Assembly: GCA_017962665.1 (NCBI GenBank) | Contig: JAGCUU010000008.1 | Coordinates: forward strand, 61,796-125,795 | Length of the DNA: 64,000 bases | From: Bacteroidales bacterium | Lineage (GTDB): Bacteria > Bacteroidota > Bacteroidia > Bacteroidales > P3 | Direction: 5' to 3' | Shown here: positions 54,786-63,741 of the stretch, piece by piece | How positions within the stretch are numbered: the stretch's first letter is position 1 | Layout: each line of letters begins with the position of its first letter | Notes under the pieces: model-generated | The model's input: the letters and a program-made list of their open reading frames with translations, nothing else | What the model was told of the DNA's origin: nothing | Database searches by the model: none | Position numbers and translations under genes: made by a program

Positions 54786-56996
54786 TTAAAATCCTTTTTC
54801 CGTTAAAAACTTTATCCTCATCAATCGAATCTCTGTCTGGTCATAGTCGGGATCATCTTCAAACTCGTCGTAGGCATCCTGCAACGAGTCACTCTCGGCT
54901 TCCTGCCAGTACTCCATCAGCACATCCTGGTGTTCCTGCTCAATATTGGCGTCTATATAATAATCTATGTTGAGTTTAGTGCCGGATGACAGAATATGCT
55001 CCATCTCAGTAATAAGCTCATCCATATTGATTCCCTTTCCACGGGCAATGTCCTCAAGCGGCATTTGGCGGTCTATCGCCTTAATGATGTACACTTTAAG
55101 GCCCGACCTGTTGACAGTGGAACGCACCACAATATCCTGAGGACGCTCTATCTCATTCTCCTCCACATATCTTTTGATAAGGTCGACGAACGGCTGTCCG
55201 TTGCGTTGAGCCTTGGCAATTCCAACACCGGTGCAGCGGCTCAATTCCTCTATTGTACAGGGATATTGAATGGTCATATCCTTGAGTGAACGGTCTTCGA
55301 AAATGACGTATGGCGCCAGGTTTTCCTTTTGGGCTATATCGCGCAACAATCCCTTGAGCTGAATATACAGTGTCTCGTCGCCAGCGGCAGAGCCACCACC
55401 TCCAACTGTAAGATCCTCGTCGTCATCCTCTGCAGTGCCTGTATAATCGTGGTCACACGGAACCATAATGGTGTATGGGTTCTTGATGTAACGGTATCCG
55501 TTGGGTGTCAACTTGAGCACTCCAAACTGTTCCACCTCCTTAACCAAAAGCTTCTCTATTACCGCATTGCGAATGACAGCCTTCCAATACAGTTCATCGC
55601 GGTCCGTACCCTTTCCATACTGTTCGAGCAAATTATGTTTGTATGTACGCGTGTGGGTGTTGGAACGTCCCATTATAACATCTATGATTTCCTGCGTCTT
55701 GAAGGCTTGCTTCATTGCCACAATTGTTTCCAGCACATAAACCATCTCCTCCTTGGTCTCGACACGCGGCTTAGGATGCAGGCAATTGTCACAGTTACCG
55801 CAGTTCGGCTGGTCGTACTCTTCACCGAAATAACGAAGCAGATTCATACGGCGGCACATTGAGCTCTCGGCATACGACACCACCTCCTGCACCAACTGAC
55901 GGGCCATCTCCTGTTCTGTAATATTCTTGTCGGTAAAGAACTTATATAGACGCTCTATATCGTGTTCCGAATAGAAAGCTATGCATTTCCCCTCTCCTCC
56001 GTCACGACCGGCACGACCGGTCTCCTGATAGTAGCCTTCCAGACTTTTGGGTATATCGTAATGGATAACGAACCGCACATCAGGCTTGTCGATACCCATG
56101 CCAAAGGCAATGGTGGCAACAATGACATCAACCTCCTCCATAAGAAACTTGTCCTGATTCTCTGCACGTGTCTTCGAATCAAGTCCCGCATGGTACGGCA
56201 ATGCCTTGATGCCGTTGATGACCATCAGCTCGGCCAAATCTTCCACACGCTTGCGAGTAAGACAGTATATTATACCGCTCTTGCCGGAATTTTCCTTTAT
56301 AAACTTTATTATCTCCTTGTGCAACAGCAGAGTGTCAGACGGCTTTGGCCTCACCTCATAGTAAAGGTTGGGACGGTTGAAACTCGAGATGAACAGTTGT
56401 GCATTCTCCATCTGGAGATTGCGAATAATATCCTGCTGCACCTTCGGAGTTGCGGAAGCCGTGAGGGTCAGTATTGGTACATGGCTGTTTATCTGAGTGA
56501 TTGCCGCACGAAGACGGCGGTATTCTGGGCGGAAATCATGCCCCCATTCCGAGATACAATGCGCTTCGTCAATTGCGAAGAAACTAATCTTCAAATGTTG
56601 CAAAAACTCGATGGTTTCTTCTTTCGACAGCGTCTCGGGAGCGACATAGAGCAGTTTGGTGCCTCCTCTCATAAGGTCATCTTTCACCTCAGTGGTTTGC
56701 TGCTTGTTGAGTGACGAGTTGAGAAAATGTGCCACAGCGTCATGCCCTGAGGTATATCGCACCGCATCAACCTGGTTCTTCATCAAAGCAATCAAGGGCG
56801 ATACCACAATGGTGGTGCCTTCCAAAATCATGGCTGGCAGCTGGTAGCAAAGCGACTTACCTCCTCCCGTAGGCATGATGACAAAAGTGTCGTTACCAGC
56901 AAGAAGACTACGTATAATTTTCTCCTGGTCGCCCTTGAAATTGTCAAAGCCGAATATCTCTTTGAGCTTTTGTTGCAGATTAATGTCAGCCATCAA
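54786..56996 (-). CDS. recQ: ATP-dependent DNA helicase RecQ
   Basis: A 3'-5' helicase of recombination and replication repair. The 736-residue protein has Walker A PTGGGKSLCYQ (Lys47), the DEAH box in FFAIDEAHCISEWGHDFRPEY, and helicase motif VI QETGRAGRDGG. The RQC zinc site has four Cys (SMCRRMN and CGNCDNC), and there is an HRDC-like region after about residue 540. A long acidic tail ends it. The true start may be the second Met. A perfect promoter is found about 80 bases upstream. Confidence 0.96.
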   Translation of the reverse strand: MMADINLQQKLKEIFGFDNFKGDQEKIIRSLLAGNDTFVIMPTGGGKSLCYQLPAMILEGTTIVVSPLIALMKNQVDAVRYTSGHDAVAHFLNSSLNKQQTTEVKDDLMRGGTKLLYVAPETLSKEETIEFLQHLKISFFAIDEAHCISEWGHDFRPEYRRLRAAITQINSHVPILTLTASATPKVQQDIIRNLQMENAQLFISSFNRPNLYYEVRPKPSDTLLLHKEIIKFIKENSGKSGIIYCLTRKRVEDLAELMVINGIKALPYHAGLDSKTRAENQDKFLMEEVDVIVATIAFGMGIDKPDVRFVIHYDIPKSLEGYYQETGRAGRDGGEGKCIAFYSEHDIERLYKFFTDKNITEQEMARQLVQEVVSYAESSMCRRMNLLRYFGEEYDQPNCGNCDNCLHPKPRVETKEEMVYVLETIVAMKQAFKTQEIIDVIMGRSNTHTRTYKHNLLEQYGKGTDRDELYWKAVIRNAVIEKLLVKEVEQFGVLKLTPNGYRYIKNPYTIMVPCDHDYTGTAEDDDEDLTVGGGGSAAGDETLYIQLKGLLRDIAQKENLAPYVIFEDRSLKDMTIQYPCTIEELSRCTGVGIAKAQRNGQPFVDLIKRYVEENEIERPQDIVVRSTVNRSGLKVYIIKAIDRQMPLEDIARGKGINMDELITEMEHILSSGTKLNIDYYIDANIEQEHQDVLMEYWQEAESDSLQDAYDEFEDDPDYDQTEIRLMRIKFLTEKGF

Positions 56997-57075
56997 ATAC
57001 TTTTATTACAAAAATGCCGTTATCCTGTTCGGAATCGCCGGTATTCCTACAAACATAATAATTGTAATTGAGTTA

Positions 57076-57106
57076 CAAAGTTACGTTATTTTTTTAGAAC
57101 AACAAA
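57076..57106 (-). promoter_or_regulatory. Bacteroides-type promoter for recQ
   Basis: On the minus strand TTTG (57103-57106), 19 bases, then TAACTTTG (57076-57083). Both boxes are perfect. Confidence 0.8.
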
Positions 57107-57118
57107 ATTTTTTTAAGA

Positions 57119-58087
57119 TTGAAGAGTCCGGAAGAAATAAAAAACATTGCTTTTCAGGTTATTGAAGAAGAAAAAAAAGCAGTTGCCCAACTGGCTTCAT
57201 ATATTGACGACGCTTTTGTGAAGGCCGTGGAAATTATTTTTTCAGCTAAAGGCAGGGTCGTCATCACAGGCATAGGTAAAAGCGCCAACATTGCCACAAA
57301 GATAGTCTCCACATTGAACTCTACAGGCACTCCGGCCATATTCATGCACGCAGCCGACGCCATACACGGCGATCTGGGCATTGTACAGCCTGACGATGTA
57401 GTCATCTGCGTGTCAAAAAGTGGTAACACTCCGGAAATAAAAGTATTGCTGCCTCTCTTAAAAAACTTCGGCAACACTCTTATAGCCATTGTAGGAGATA
57501 CCACATCGTTCCTTGCCACCCATGCCGATATAGTACTCAATACATCGGTGGAACACGAAGCCTGTCCAAACAACCTGGCTCCCACCTCCTCCACCACTGC
57601 CCAGTTGGTTATGGGCGATGCCCTTGCTGTGGCTCTGATTGAATGCCGCAACTTTACCGCCAACGACTTTGCGCGTTTTCATCCGGGAGGCTCGCTAGGC
57701 AAAAAACTCTATATGAGAGTCGACGACCTGTTCCGCCAAAACGAGAAGCCGACAGTGTCGCCCTCCACATCGCTGCGCGACACTATCCTCGAGATGACAT
57801 CCAAAAGACTGGGGTGCACCGTCGTAGTCGACAACGACAATATTGTTGGTATTGTTTGCGACGGCGATCTGCGTCGGATGATGAAAAAATACGAAAAGCT
57901 GGATGGCTTGAAAGCTTCCGATATCATGACTCCGAACCCAAAAACCGTTTCGCTTCACGAATACGCAGTCAAAGCCCTCGACATGATGCGCTCAAACGCC
58001 ATCACACAGCTTGTGGTTGTCGATGACAACGGCAAATACACAGGAATGCTCCATATCCACGACATTCTTCGCGAGGGTATCATTTAA
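57119..58087 (+). CDS. kdsD: Arabinose-5-phosphate isomerase, KpsF/GutQ/KdsD family
   Basis: Makes arabinose 5-phosphate from ribulose 5-phosphate, the first step to Kdo of the LPS core. The 322 residues have a SIS domain (about 35-175; GIGKSANIATKIVSTLNSTG and VSKSGNTPEIK) and two CBS domains (about 205-320). The start is TTG at 57119; no ATG occurs before the conserved region. It lies ahead of lptB, another LPS gene, with a repeat in the 122-base gap between them. Divergent from recQ. Confidence 0.92.
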   Translation: MKSPEEIKNIAFQVIEEEKKAVAQLASYIDDAFVKAVEIIFSAKGRVVITGIGKSANIATKIVSTLNSTGTPAIFMHAADAIHGDLGIVQPDDVVICVSKSGNTPEIKVLLPLLKNFGNTLIAIVGDTTSFLATHADIVLNTSVEHEACPNNLAPTSSTTAQLVMGDALAVALIECRNFTANDFARFHPGGSLGKKLYMRVDDLFRQNEKPTVSPSTSLRDTILEMTSKRLGCTVVVDNDNIVGIVCDGDLRRMMKKYEKLDGLKASDIMTPNPKTVSLHEYAVKALDMMRSNAITQLVVVDDNGKYTGMLHIHDILREGII

Positions 58088-58145
58088 GTAAAGGTTAATG
58101 GTTAAAGATTAACGATTATTTGTCGCTCATTATTAATAAACTAAC
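58088..58145 (+). repeat. Dispersed intergenic repeat, copy C (weaker)
   Basis: Starts GTAAAGGTTAATGGTTAAAG, immediately after the kdsD stop. It shares the GTAAAGGTTAA and TTAAAGATT blocks and a GCTCAT-TAATAAA segment with copies A and B. It is less similar in the second half. Confidence 0.4.
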
Positions 58146-58209
58146 AACAATCATTGCTACAATTTTTTTTACCATTAATTGATTGGGGATTATCGATAAA
58201 CAAGAAAAG

Positions 58210-58959
58210 ATGGAACTAAGAACGGAAAACGTAATCAAAAAATACCGTCAACGCACTGTGGTAAAAGGTGTCTCTGTCAGCGTAAACCAGGGAGAGATTG
58301 TAGGTCTTCTCGGTCCCAATGGCGCTGGAAAGACGACAACATTCTACATGATTGTCGGTATCATCAAACCATATAGCGGACGGGTCTACTTCGACAACAA
58401 CGACATCACCGACCTGCCCATGTACCGCCGCGCACAGAAAGGTGTAGGTTATCTGGCTCAGGAGGCTTCGGTATTTCGCCAGATGACAGTGGCAGACAAC
58501 ATCATGTCAGTGCTCGAATTCCAACGCGATCTTTCAAAAGAGCAGCGCCATGAGCGGCTCGAAGCGCTTCTCGACGAGTTCGGCTTGAACAAAATCCGCA
58601 ACAACAAAGGTATACAGCTCAGCGGTGGCGAACGACGCCGCACCGAGATTGCACGTGCGCTGGCCACAAATCCAAAATTTCTGCTTCTCGACGAGCCCTT
58701 TGCCGGCGTCGACCCCATAGCCGTGCAGGACATCCAGGATATCGTGGCACACCTGAAAGAAAAAAACATCGGTATACTTATCACCGACCACAACGTCAAC
58801 GAAACCCTGCGTATCACCGATCGCGCCTACCTTCTTTACGAAGGCACGGTTTTACACCATGGCACCCCTGAAGAGATGGCCTACGACCCTGACGTCAGAG
58901 AAAAATATCTGGGACGCGACTTCGTGTGGCACGGACGGAAACAGACACGCGAACTATAA
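58210..58959 (+). CDS. lptB: LPS export ABC transporter ATP-binding protein LptB
   Basis: The ATPase of the LptBFG complex that pulls LPS from the inner membrane. The start MELRTE gives 249 residues; an upstream TTG at 58183 adds nine doubtful ones. Walker A is GPNGAGKTT, the Q-loop is [14 protein letters not shown], the signature is LSGGERRR, Walker B is [12 protein letters not shown], and the switch His is in TDHNVNETL. The Q-loop text is the LptB form. The C-terminal extension with KYLGRDF is normal. A terminator follows after six bases. Confidence 0.96.
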   Translation: MELRTENVIKKYRQRTVVKGVSVSVNQGEIVGLLGPNGAGKTTTFYMIVGIIKPYSGRVYFDNNDITDLPMYRRAQKGVGYLAQEASVFRQMTVADNIMSVLEFQRDLSKEQRHERLEALLDEFGLNKIRNNKGIQLSGGERRRTEIARALATNPKFLLLDEPFAGVDPIAVQDIQDIVAHLKEKNIGILITDHNVNETLRITDRAYLLYEGTVLHHGTPEEMAYDPDVREKYLGRDFVWHGRKQTREL

Positions 58960-58964
58960 AAGAA

Positions 58965-59005
58965 GAAGCCGCCTCGTTGTTTTGACAAGATGCGGCTTCT
59001 TTTTC
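58965..59005 (+). terminator. Intrinsic terminator after lptB
   Basis: GAAGCCGC and GCGGCTTC pair (8 bp, extended by TC/GA after a mismatch), followed by a T run. On the minus strand the stem is followed by a T-rich stretch, so it may also end the convergent pspC transcript. Confidence 0.88.
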
Positions 59006-59010
59006 ATCGT

Positions 59011-59205
59011 TCACTGGCCTTCCGGCGCGCAAATCCAGACTATGAGATAAATCCAGAATCCGAAAGAGCCGCAGATAAGAGCGATAAGAAACAGGATGCG
59101 CACCACTGTGGGGTCGACATTCAGATACTCGGCCAAGCCGCCGCACACGCCGGCAATTTTTCTATCGACTCTGCTTCGAGTCAGTTTCTTAACTTCTTGG
59201 TCCAT
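59011..59205 (-). CDS. PspC-domain membrane protein
   Basis: A 64-residue PspC protein: RSRVDRKIAGVCGGLAEYLN followed by VDPTVVRILFLIALICGSFG and a second hydrophobic stretch ending WICAPEGQ. These small proteins sense or respond to envelope stress with PspA in other bacteria; no pspA is present here. It lies 18 bases downstream of fabD. Confidence 0.93.
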   Translation of the reverse strand: MDQEVKKLTRSRVDRKIAGVCGGLAEYLNVDPTVVRILFLIALICGSFGFWIYLIVWICAPEGQ

Positions 59206-59223
59206 ATTAAATAATTCTTATAT

Positions 59224-60114
59224 TTATTCAACTATTATGAATGAACTTGCGTTTACGTTAGCGTCTATACGCTTTATCATACCCTGCAATGCAGTGCCGG
59301 GACCCACCTCGACAAAGTCTGCAGCGCCGTCAGATATCATGTTCTGCACCGTCTCTGTCCAACGCACCGGAGAGGTAAGCTGTTTATTGAGGTTGGCTTT
59401 GATTTCATCAGGGTCAATAACAGGACGGGCACATACGTTCTGGTAGCATGGGCAACGCGGAGCATTGAATGCAGTACCTTCAATAGCTGCACTGAGTTCG
59501 ATACGCGCAGGCTCCATCAGAGGCGAATGAAATGCTCCTCCGACAGGAAGCGGCAATGCGCGGCCCTTGGCCTCTTTCACTTTCTCACAGGCTTGGTTTA
59601 CACCCCCTATGGTTCCGCTAATGACCAGCTGGCCAGGGCAATTGTAGTTCGCTGCAACAACGACCTCGCCGTTAACCGAAGCGCATATTTCCTCAACAGT
59701 CTTGTCGTCAAGTTTCAACACCGCAGCCATGGTAGAGGGATGCTGTTCGCAGCATTTCTGCATGGCATTGGCACGGGCAATGACCAGACGCAGACCGTCC
59801 TCAAATCTCATGGCACCGGCGGCGACAAGAGCGGAAAACTCACCAAGCGAATGACCTCCTACCATATCAGGTTGGAATTTATCGCCCATATATGCTGCAA
59901 GTATTGTGGAATGAAGAAAAACCGACGGTTGCGTAACCTTTGTCTGCTTCAAGTCTTCCGGAGTTCCGTTAAACATTAAATCTGTAATCCGGAAACCGAT
60001 AATATCGTTGGCAACCTCAAACATGTCGCGACATTCTTTGCTCCCTTCATATAGTTCTTTGCCCATACCCACAAACTGTGAGCCCTGGCCGGGAAAAACG
60101 TATGCTTTTTTCAT
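59224..60114 (-). CDS. fabD: Malonyl-CoA:acyl-carrier-protein transacylase
   Basis: Loads malonate onto acyl carrier protein for fatty-acid synthesis. The 296-residue protein has the FPGQGSQ start, the nucleophile Ser89 in GGHSLGEF, a conserved Arg in RLVIARANAMQ, and the catalytic His in GGAFHSPLM. It lies eight bases downstream of the flippase gene and before pspC. No other fab gene is adjacent. Confidence 0.96.
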   Translation of the reverse strand: MKKAYVFPGQGSQFVGMGKELYEGSKECRDMFEVANDIIGFRITDLMFNGTPEDLKQTKVTQPSVFLHSTILAAYMGDKFQPDMVGGHSLGEFSALVAAGAMRFEDGLRLVIARANAMQKCCEQHPSTMAAVLKLDDKTVEEICASVNGEVVVAANYNCPGQLVISGTIGGVNQACEKVKEAKGRALPLPVGGAFHSPLMEPARIELSAAIEGTAFNAPRCPCYQNVCARPVIDPDEIKANLNKQLTSPVRWTETVQNMISDGAADFVEVGPGTALQGMIKRIDANVNASSFIIVE

Positions 60115-60122
60115 TATGTTTC

Positions 60123-61592
60123 TTATTTTTCTGTTTTTAAAATTTTTACAATTTCTTTAATATCTATAAGTTTTAGCACCACGGCAAGACCCAATGCAAT
60201 CACTGCAACAACCGGCAATGCTATCTTCCAATCCATGTAGGGCGTGCAAAAGGTGCATCCAACAATTAATAACGCAAAAATCACCAGTTTTAGTATATAC
60301 CCCCCCGATGGCTTTATTTTAAATATCTTCACAGCTGCTATAACCTGAGCCACAGCCATAAAGCTTTGTGCCACTATTGCGGCACAAGCGCTGCCTACAG
60401 CGCCCCAACGGTTAATAAGCAGAATATTGACCAAGACATTGAGTAAAAGCGATGCTGCAGCAAAGATATTTAGGCTCTTCAGCCGTCCTGCCGCAGTCAA
60501 AAGAGTACCGAAAACATAGGTCGTCGATATGGGTATAATGCAGAAAATCACTATGCGGAACACTTTGGCATAGTCAGTCACATTGTCGTCATAAAACACT
60601 TCCATCAGAGCTACATCCATACTGGCAAGCGCGCAGGCGGCTGTCACGGCAAACACCATCACCATCGAAAACATCATCCGCACCGTATCCCCCAATTCGT
60701 GGCTTGCCTCTCCTCCCCTTGTCATCTTCGAAAATATAGGCAGCAACGGCACCGACACCAGATAGGCTATCATCGTCAGAGCGTCGAGCAGACGGAACGC
60801 TCCTGCGTAAATACCTGCATTATAGTCTCCGGCTCCATCGGGCGAGAGAAGTTGCAACAGAACAGGGTCAAGCCTGTTGTAACTGGCCATCAGAAGCACC
60901 AGGAGTGCAAACGGCAGACTTTTCTTCAATATAGCAAACGTGAACAGCTTATTCCAATGAAGTCTACGCAATCCTGTCTTGCGAACCAGAACTACCAGCG
61001 CCAGCACTGCTGTTATCATATATGCCGCTGTCTGAGCATACACGAACTTAAAGATAGAAATACTTTTTCCAAATGGCCCCCATAGCATTGCTCCGCAGAT
61101 AACTATCATCAAGACACGATCCATTACGCTCAACAGGCTATCCCACTTAAACAGCAACAAACCTTCGAAATTACTACGCAGATAGAGTATCAGTGAACTA
61201 AGGAACTGGTTGAAACTCAACCATGCCAGCAAATAAAACTGCGTCGAATTGTAGCCCATCAGTGCACCTACACTGAATGTCACCACTATGTACATCACCA
61301 GCAACATCAGCTTTATACTCAAAATTCCAGACAGATGTTTACTTATCAGTTTTGGATATTGCGCAATATTGCGTGTATTGAAGTTGGTGACACCAAGGTC
61401 AAGCAGAATATTAAAAATATAGGTAATATTGAAAATGCCAAAATAGAAACCGTACATCTCTGTGCCCACAGCATTCTGCACTCCGACCTCTATACCGAGA
61501 AGCCAGAAAGGTTTTACCAGCAAGTTTGCCAGCAAGACCCAAAAGAGGCCCGAGAGCAGTTTTTTCTTCATTGTCATATTTGCCACATTCAA
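60123..61592 (-). CDS. Oligosaccharide flippase family protein (MOP superfamily)
   Basis: A 489-residue polytopic protein with about 14 hydrophobic segments. The N-terminus contains LFWVLLANLLVKPFWLLGIE and NTRNIAQYPK, found in Wzx/MurJ-related flippases. The C-terminal half holds the polysaccharide-biosynthesis C domain (NIFAAASLLLNVLVNILLIN). Its start overlaps the Ig-like lipoprotein gene by four bases. The substrate is unknown, as there are no glycosyltransferases nearby. Confidence 0.88.
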   Translation of the reverse strand: MNVANMTMKKKLLSGLFWVLLANLLVKPFWLLGIEVGVQNAVGTEMYGFYFGIFNITYIFNILLDLGVTNFNTRNIAQYPKLISKHLSGILSIKLMLLVMYIVVTFSVGALMGYNSTQFYLLAWLSFNQFLSSLILYLRSNFEGLLLFKWDSLLSVMDRVLMIVICGAMLWGPFGKSISIFKFVYAQTAAYMITAVLALVVLVRKTGLRRLHWNKLFTFAILKKSLPFALLVLLMASYNRLDPVLLQLLSPDGAGDYNAGIYAGAFRLLDALTMIAYLVSVPLLPIFSKMTRGGEASHELGDTVRMMFSMVMVFAVTAACALASMDVALMEVFYDDNVTDYAKVFRIVIFCIIPISTTYVFGTLLTAAGRLKSLNIFAAASLLLNVLVNILLINRWGAVGSACAAIVAQSFMAVAQVIAAVKIFKIKPSGGYILKLVIFALLIVGCTFCTPYMDWKIALPVVAVIALGLAVVLKLIDIKEIVKILKTEK

Positions 61593-63295
61593 TTCCTTAT
61601 CGTAAGAATCTCCTCAAACTCCCACTTTGCCCTAATATCAATGGATTTGTCAAGATACACCACTCGCTCGGGCTGACGTTGCCCGACGAGGTCTCCACTA
61701 TCCCACTTGCCGTTGCCATTGGTGTCCATCGTGGCACGGACACGGTACTTGCCCGGCATGATGTTGGGAAGCTCCACCTTTTGGGCCACGTGACAGTACT
61801 TTCGACTTTTCACCGCCTCTTTTTCGTCAAGAAGTTCCACAATCAAATGGCCATTGTAGTTACAAGCACTATCGGCGGCAATCTTGATGCTGAGTTTGCC
61901 GTAGTCCTCTGCCTTGGTGACTGTAAGTGCCACTCGCAAAGAGTCGTTGATGTGGGAATAGATATCATGGAAAAAACCTTTTGCAATCTCTATCTCATAT
62001 CCGCCTCCCTGTACAAACGGATACAGTATCCACACTTTCATTCCCGAACTGTCAATTACGGCAGAGCTGAAAACCACGCTGCTGTCCTTCATGTCACGTA
62101 CCGAGACAGCGGAGTCAAGGCTGCACTTTTTCGTGTCAAGCGGAGTAGAGAATAGCAAGGCCAGCGTATCATAATAATGCATCTTCTTGGTGCTAATCTT
62201 CATATCAACAAACTGCTGTTGCGACGGTTTGTTAATATTTTGGTTGCCTCGACCTTTCTTCGCTCGCCATCGCAGCTTCAGGGTGTCTTGTATGCCCGAC
62301 GGATCGCTCACCACAAGGTGTAGCGAATCGCATTTTTCACGGAAAGTCCACAATGTCAAAGTATCCCTTCCACTGTTTAGTCGCCAGGTCAAAGCCTCTC
62401 CCCCTCCGTCTATCACCGGATCTTTCATCGGCAACGCCGAAGTAAGGCGCACCTTGCCGGACGAAACGAAGTCGCTGCCAATGATGCGCTGCTTCGTGTT
62501 GTCGGGTGTGAATATGCGTATATCTATAGGATGCATATCCGCCATGCTGCGCTGAATGGAATCAACCTTGACGCTGTCTCTCATTCCAACAGCTATTATT
62601 GCAGAGTCCAGGAATGCTGTTGATTCTGTAACACCCGGGAGCAGATTTTTATCTCCGTCAACTATTGCCAATACCCGATACTTTCCAGGTTTAATATTAT
62701 TGAAACAAAAGTTTCCATCTTTGTCACTACGTGTTATGTATTTAGGCACAATTTTCGGTGCTGCCGTATCGGATATGGCTGCTATCATAGCACGGTATCC
62801 TTCTTCGTCATACAGCCATACTTCCACTTTTTCCTTCATTGCCTTCATTGATTGTGCATCAACCACTTTACCTCGTACTGTCATACTATCGATATAGTCT
62901 CCTGTAGAAAAGACATATTCGACAGATGGAAGCAGGTTGCCTTCGTTGAAATCGGCGATAGCATCCTTGAACTGGAATTGATATGTAGTATTGGGTTGCA
63001 GTGTATCCTTTATCTTTACCTGTATTCCCTTGCCCTTGGTACGGTATTCCGGCTTTTCCTTCATGGGGGGAGAGACCAGGATATTGTTCTCGGCATCTTT
63101 GAGCACCACATATTCATCGAACTCCATGTAAAATCCATTTGCACTGAAATTGAGCGAACGGTTTTCCGGCGACATGTTTTTACTCTTCGGCGGCTGTGTA
63201 TCCTTCGGACCTCCAGACGGCATGCCCTGTTTGGCACAACTCGCCACACCGAGCAATACGGCTACAATTATGATTATTGTCTTAAGTCTATGCAT
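61589..63295 (-). CDS. Ig-like domain lipoprotein
   Basis: A 568-residue lipoprotein (signal ending GVASC, then AKQGMPSGGPKDTQPPK). The first domain, with SPENRSLNFSANGFYMEFDEYV, is the SbsA Ig-like form common at the N-terminus of Bacteroidota surface lipoproteins. Beta-rich modules follow, including Cna-B-like stretches (DKDGNFCFNNIKPGKYRVLA; LPNIMPGKYRVRATMDTNGN). The start MHRLKT was chosen because an open extension to 63376 precedes the signal peptide. It is coupled by a 4-base overlap to the flippase gene. Confidence 0.85.
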   Translation of the reverse strand: MHRLKTIIIIVAVLLGVASCAKQGMPSGGPKDTQPPKSKNMSPENRSLNFSANGFYMEFDEYVVLKDAENNILVSPPMKEKPEYRTKGKGIQVKIKDTLQPNTTYQFQFKDAIADFNEGNLLPSVEYVFSTGDYIDSMTVRGKVVDAQSMKAMKEKVEVWLYDEEGYRAMIAAISDTAAPKIVPKYITRSDKDGNFCFNNIKPGKYRVLAIVDGDKNLLPGVTESTAFLDSAIIAVGMRDSVKVDSIQRSMADMHPIDIRIFTPDNTKQRIIGSDFVSSGKVRLTSALPMKDPVIDGGGEALTWRLNSGRDTLTLWTFREKCDSLHLVVSDPSGIQDTLKLRWRAKKGRGNQNINKPSQQQFVDMKISTKKMHYYDTLALLFSTPLDTKKCSLDSAVSVRDMKDSSVVFSSAVIDSSGMKVWILYPFVQGGGYEIEIAKGFFHDIYSHINDSLRVALTVTKAEDYGKLSIKIAADSACNYNGHLIVELLDEKEAVKSRKYCHVAQKVELPNIMPGKYRVRATMDTNGNGKWDSGDLVGQRQPERVVYLDKSIDIRAKWEFEEILTIRN

Positions 63296-63369
63296 CCTTA
63301 CAATTAAAGAAAGATAACGCAAAAATGATAATCTTATTGCATACGTATGGTTATAGTTGACAATTGAAG

Positions 63370-63416
63370 ACATCATACATCATACCTCTTACATCACACC
63401 TCATACATCATACATC
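63370..63416. repeat. Degenerate tandem repeat of ACATCAT-type units
   Basis: About 47 bases of imperfect ACATCAT/ACATCAC/ACCTCAT units, arranged as short direct repeats. It is too short and irregular for a CRISPR array. Confidence 0.7.
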
Positions 63417-63521
63417 GTCACCTAATAGAAAAAATGAAGAAAAATATCACCATCCACAAAATAAAACACAATACAATGCGTTATTACGACGTGCTTAAAA
63501 AATCAAAGATGTATTTGAACT

Positions 63522-63552
63522 GGCTTCCCATCGAAAAAGGGAAGCCTTTTTT
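63522..63552 (+). terminator. Isolated intrinsic terminator
   Basis: GGCTTCCC, a nine-base loop, and GGGAAGCC form a perfect 8-bp stem followed by six T on the plus strand. No plus-strand gene lies upstream of it. Confidence 0.85.
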
Positions 63553-63666
63553 ATTAATAACCTTAGTAAAGATTAATGGTTTTTAAACTATATTAAATTA
63601 AATAAAATCAACAATATATATTATTTAATAACTGCGACTTGTTATTTTTTTATTGCTTAAATATTT

Positions 63667-63696
63667 TTTGCATTTTAAGTTTTTTTTGTATTTTTG
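63667..63696 (+). promoter_or_regulatory. Bacteroides-type promoter for kbl
   Basis: TTTG (63667-63670), 18 bases, then TATTTTTG (63689-63696). The leader is about 40 bases. Confidence 0.72.
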
Positions 63697-63741
63697 TAAG
63701 TTCATTCGGCAATAATATTTAATATATAAAACACTATAATT

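Larger units (their letters stand above)
63296..63741. other. 446-base gene-free stretch before kbl
   Basis: This gap between the Ig-like lipoprotein start and kbl holds a degenerate tandem repeat (63370-63416), an isolated terminator (63522-63552), a partial match to the dispersed repeat (AGTAAAGATTAATGG near 63567), and the kbl promoter (63667-63696). No credible gene is seen. Confidence 0.7.

Noticed and set aside
55962-56714. A 250-codon open frame antisense to recQ
   Set aside because: Lies wholly inside the recQ helicase core; no recognisable features.
63370-63416. ACATCAT-type repeats as a possible CRISPR array
   Set aside because: Units are about seven bases, irregular and without spacers; no cas genes nearby.
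63434-63583. A 49-codon frame in the gap before kbl
   Set aside because: It runs through the hairpin and T tract of a strong terminator and has no signal or motif, so the terminator is the better reading.
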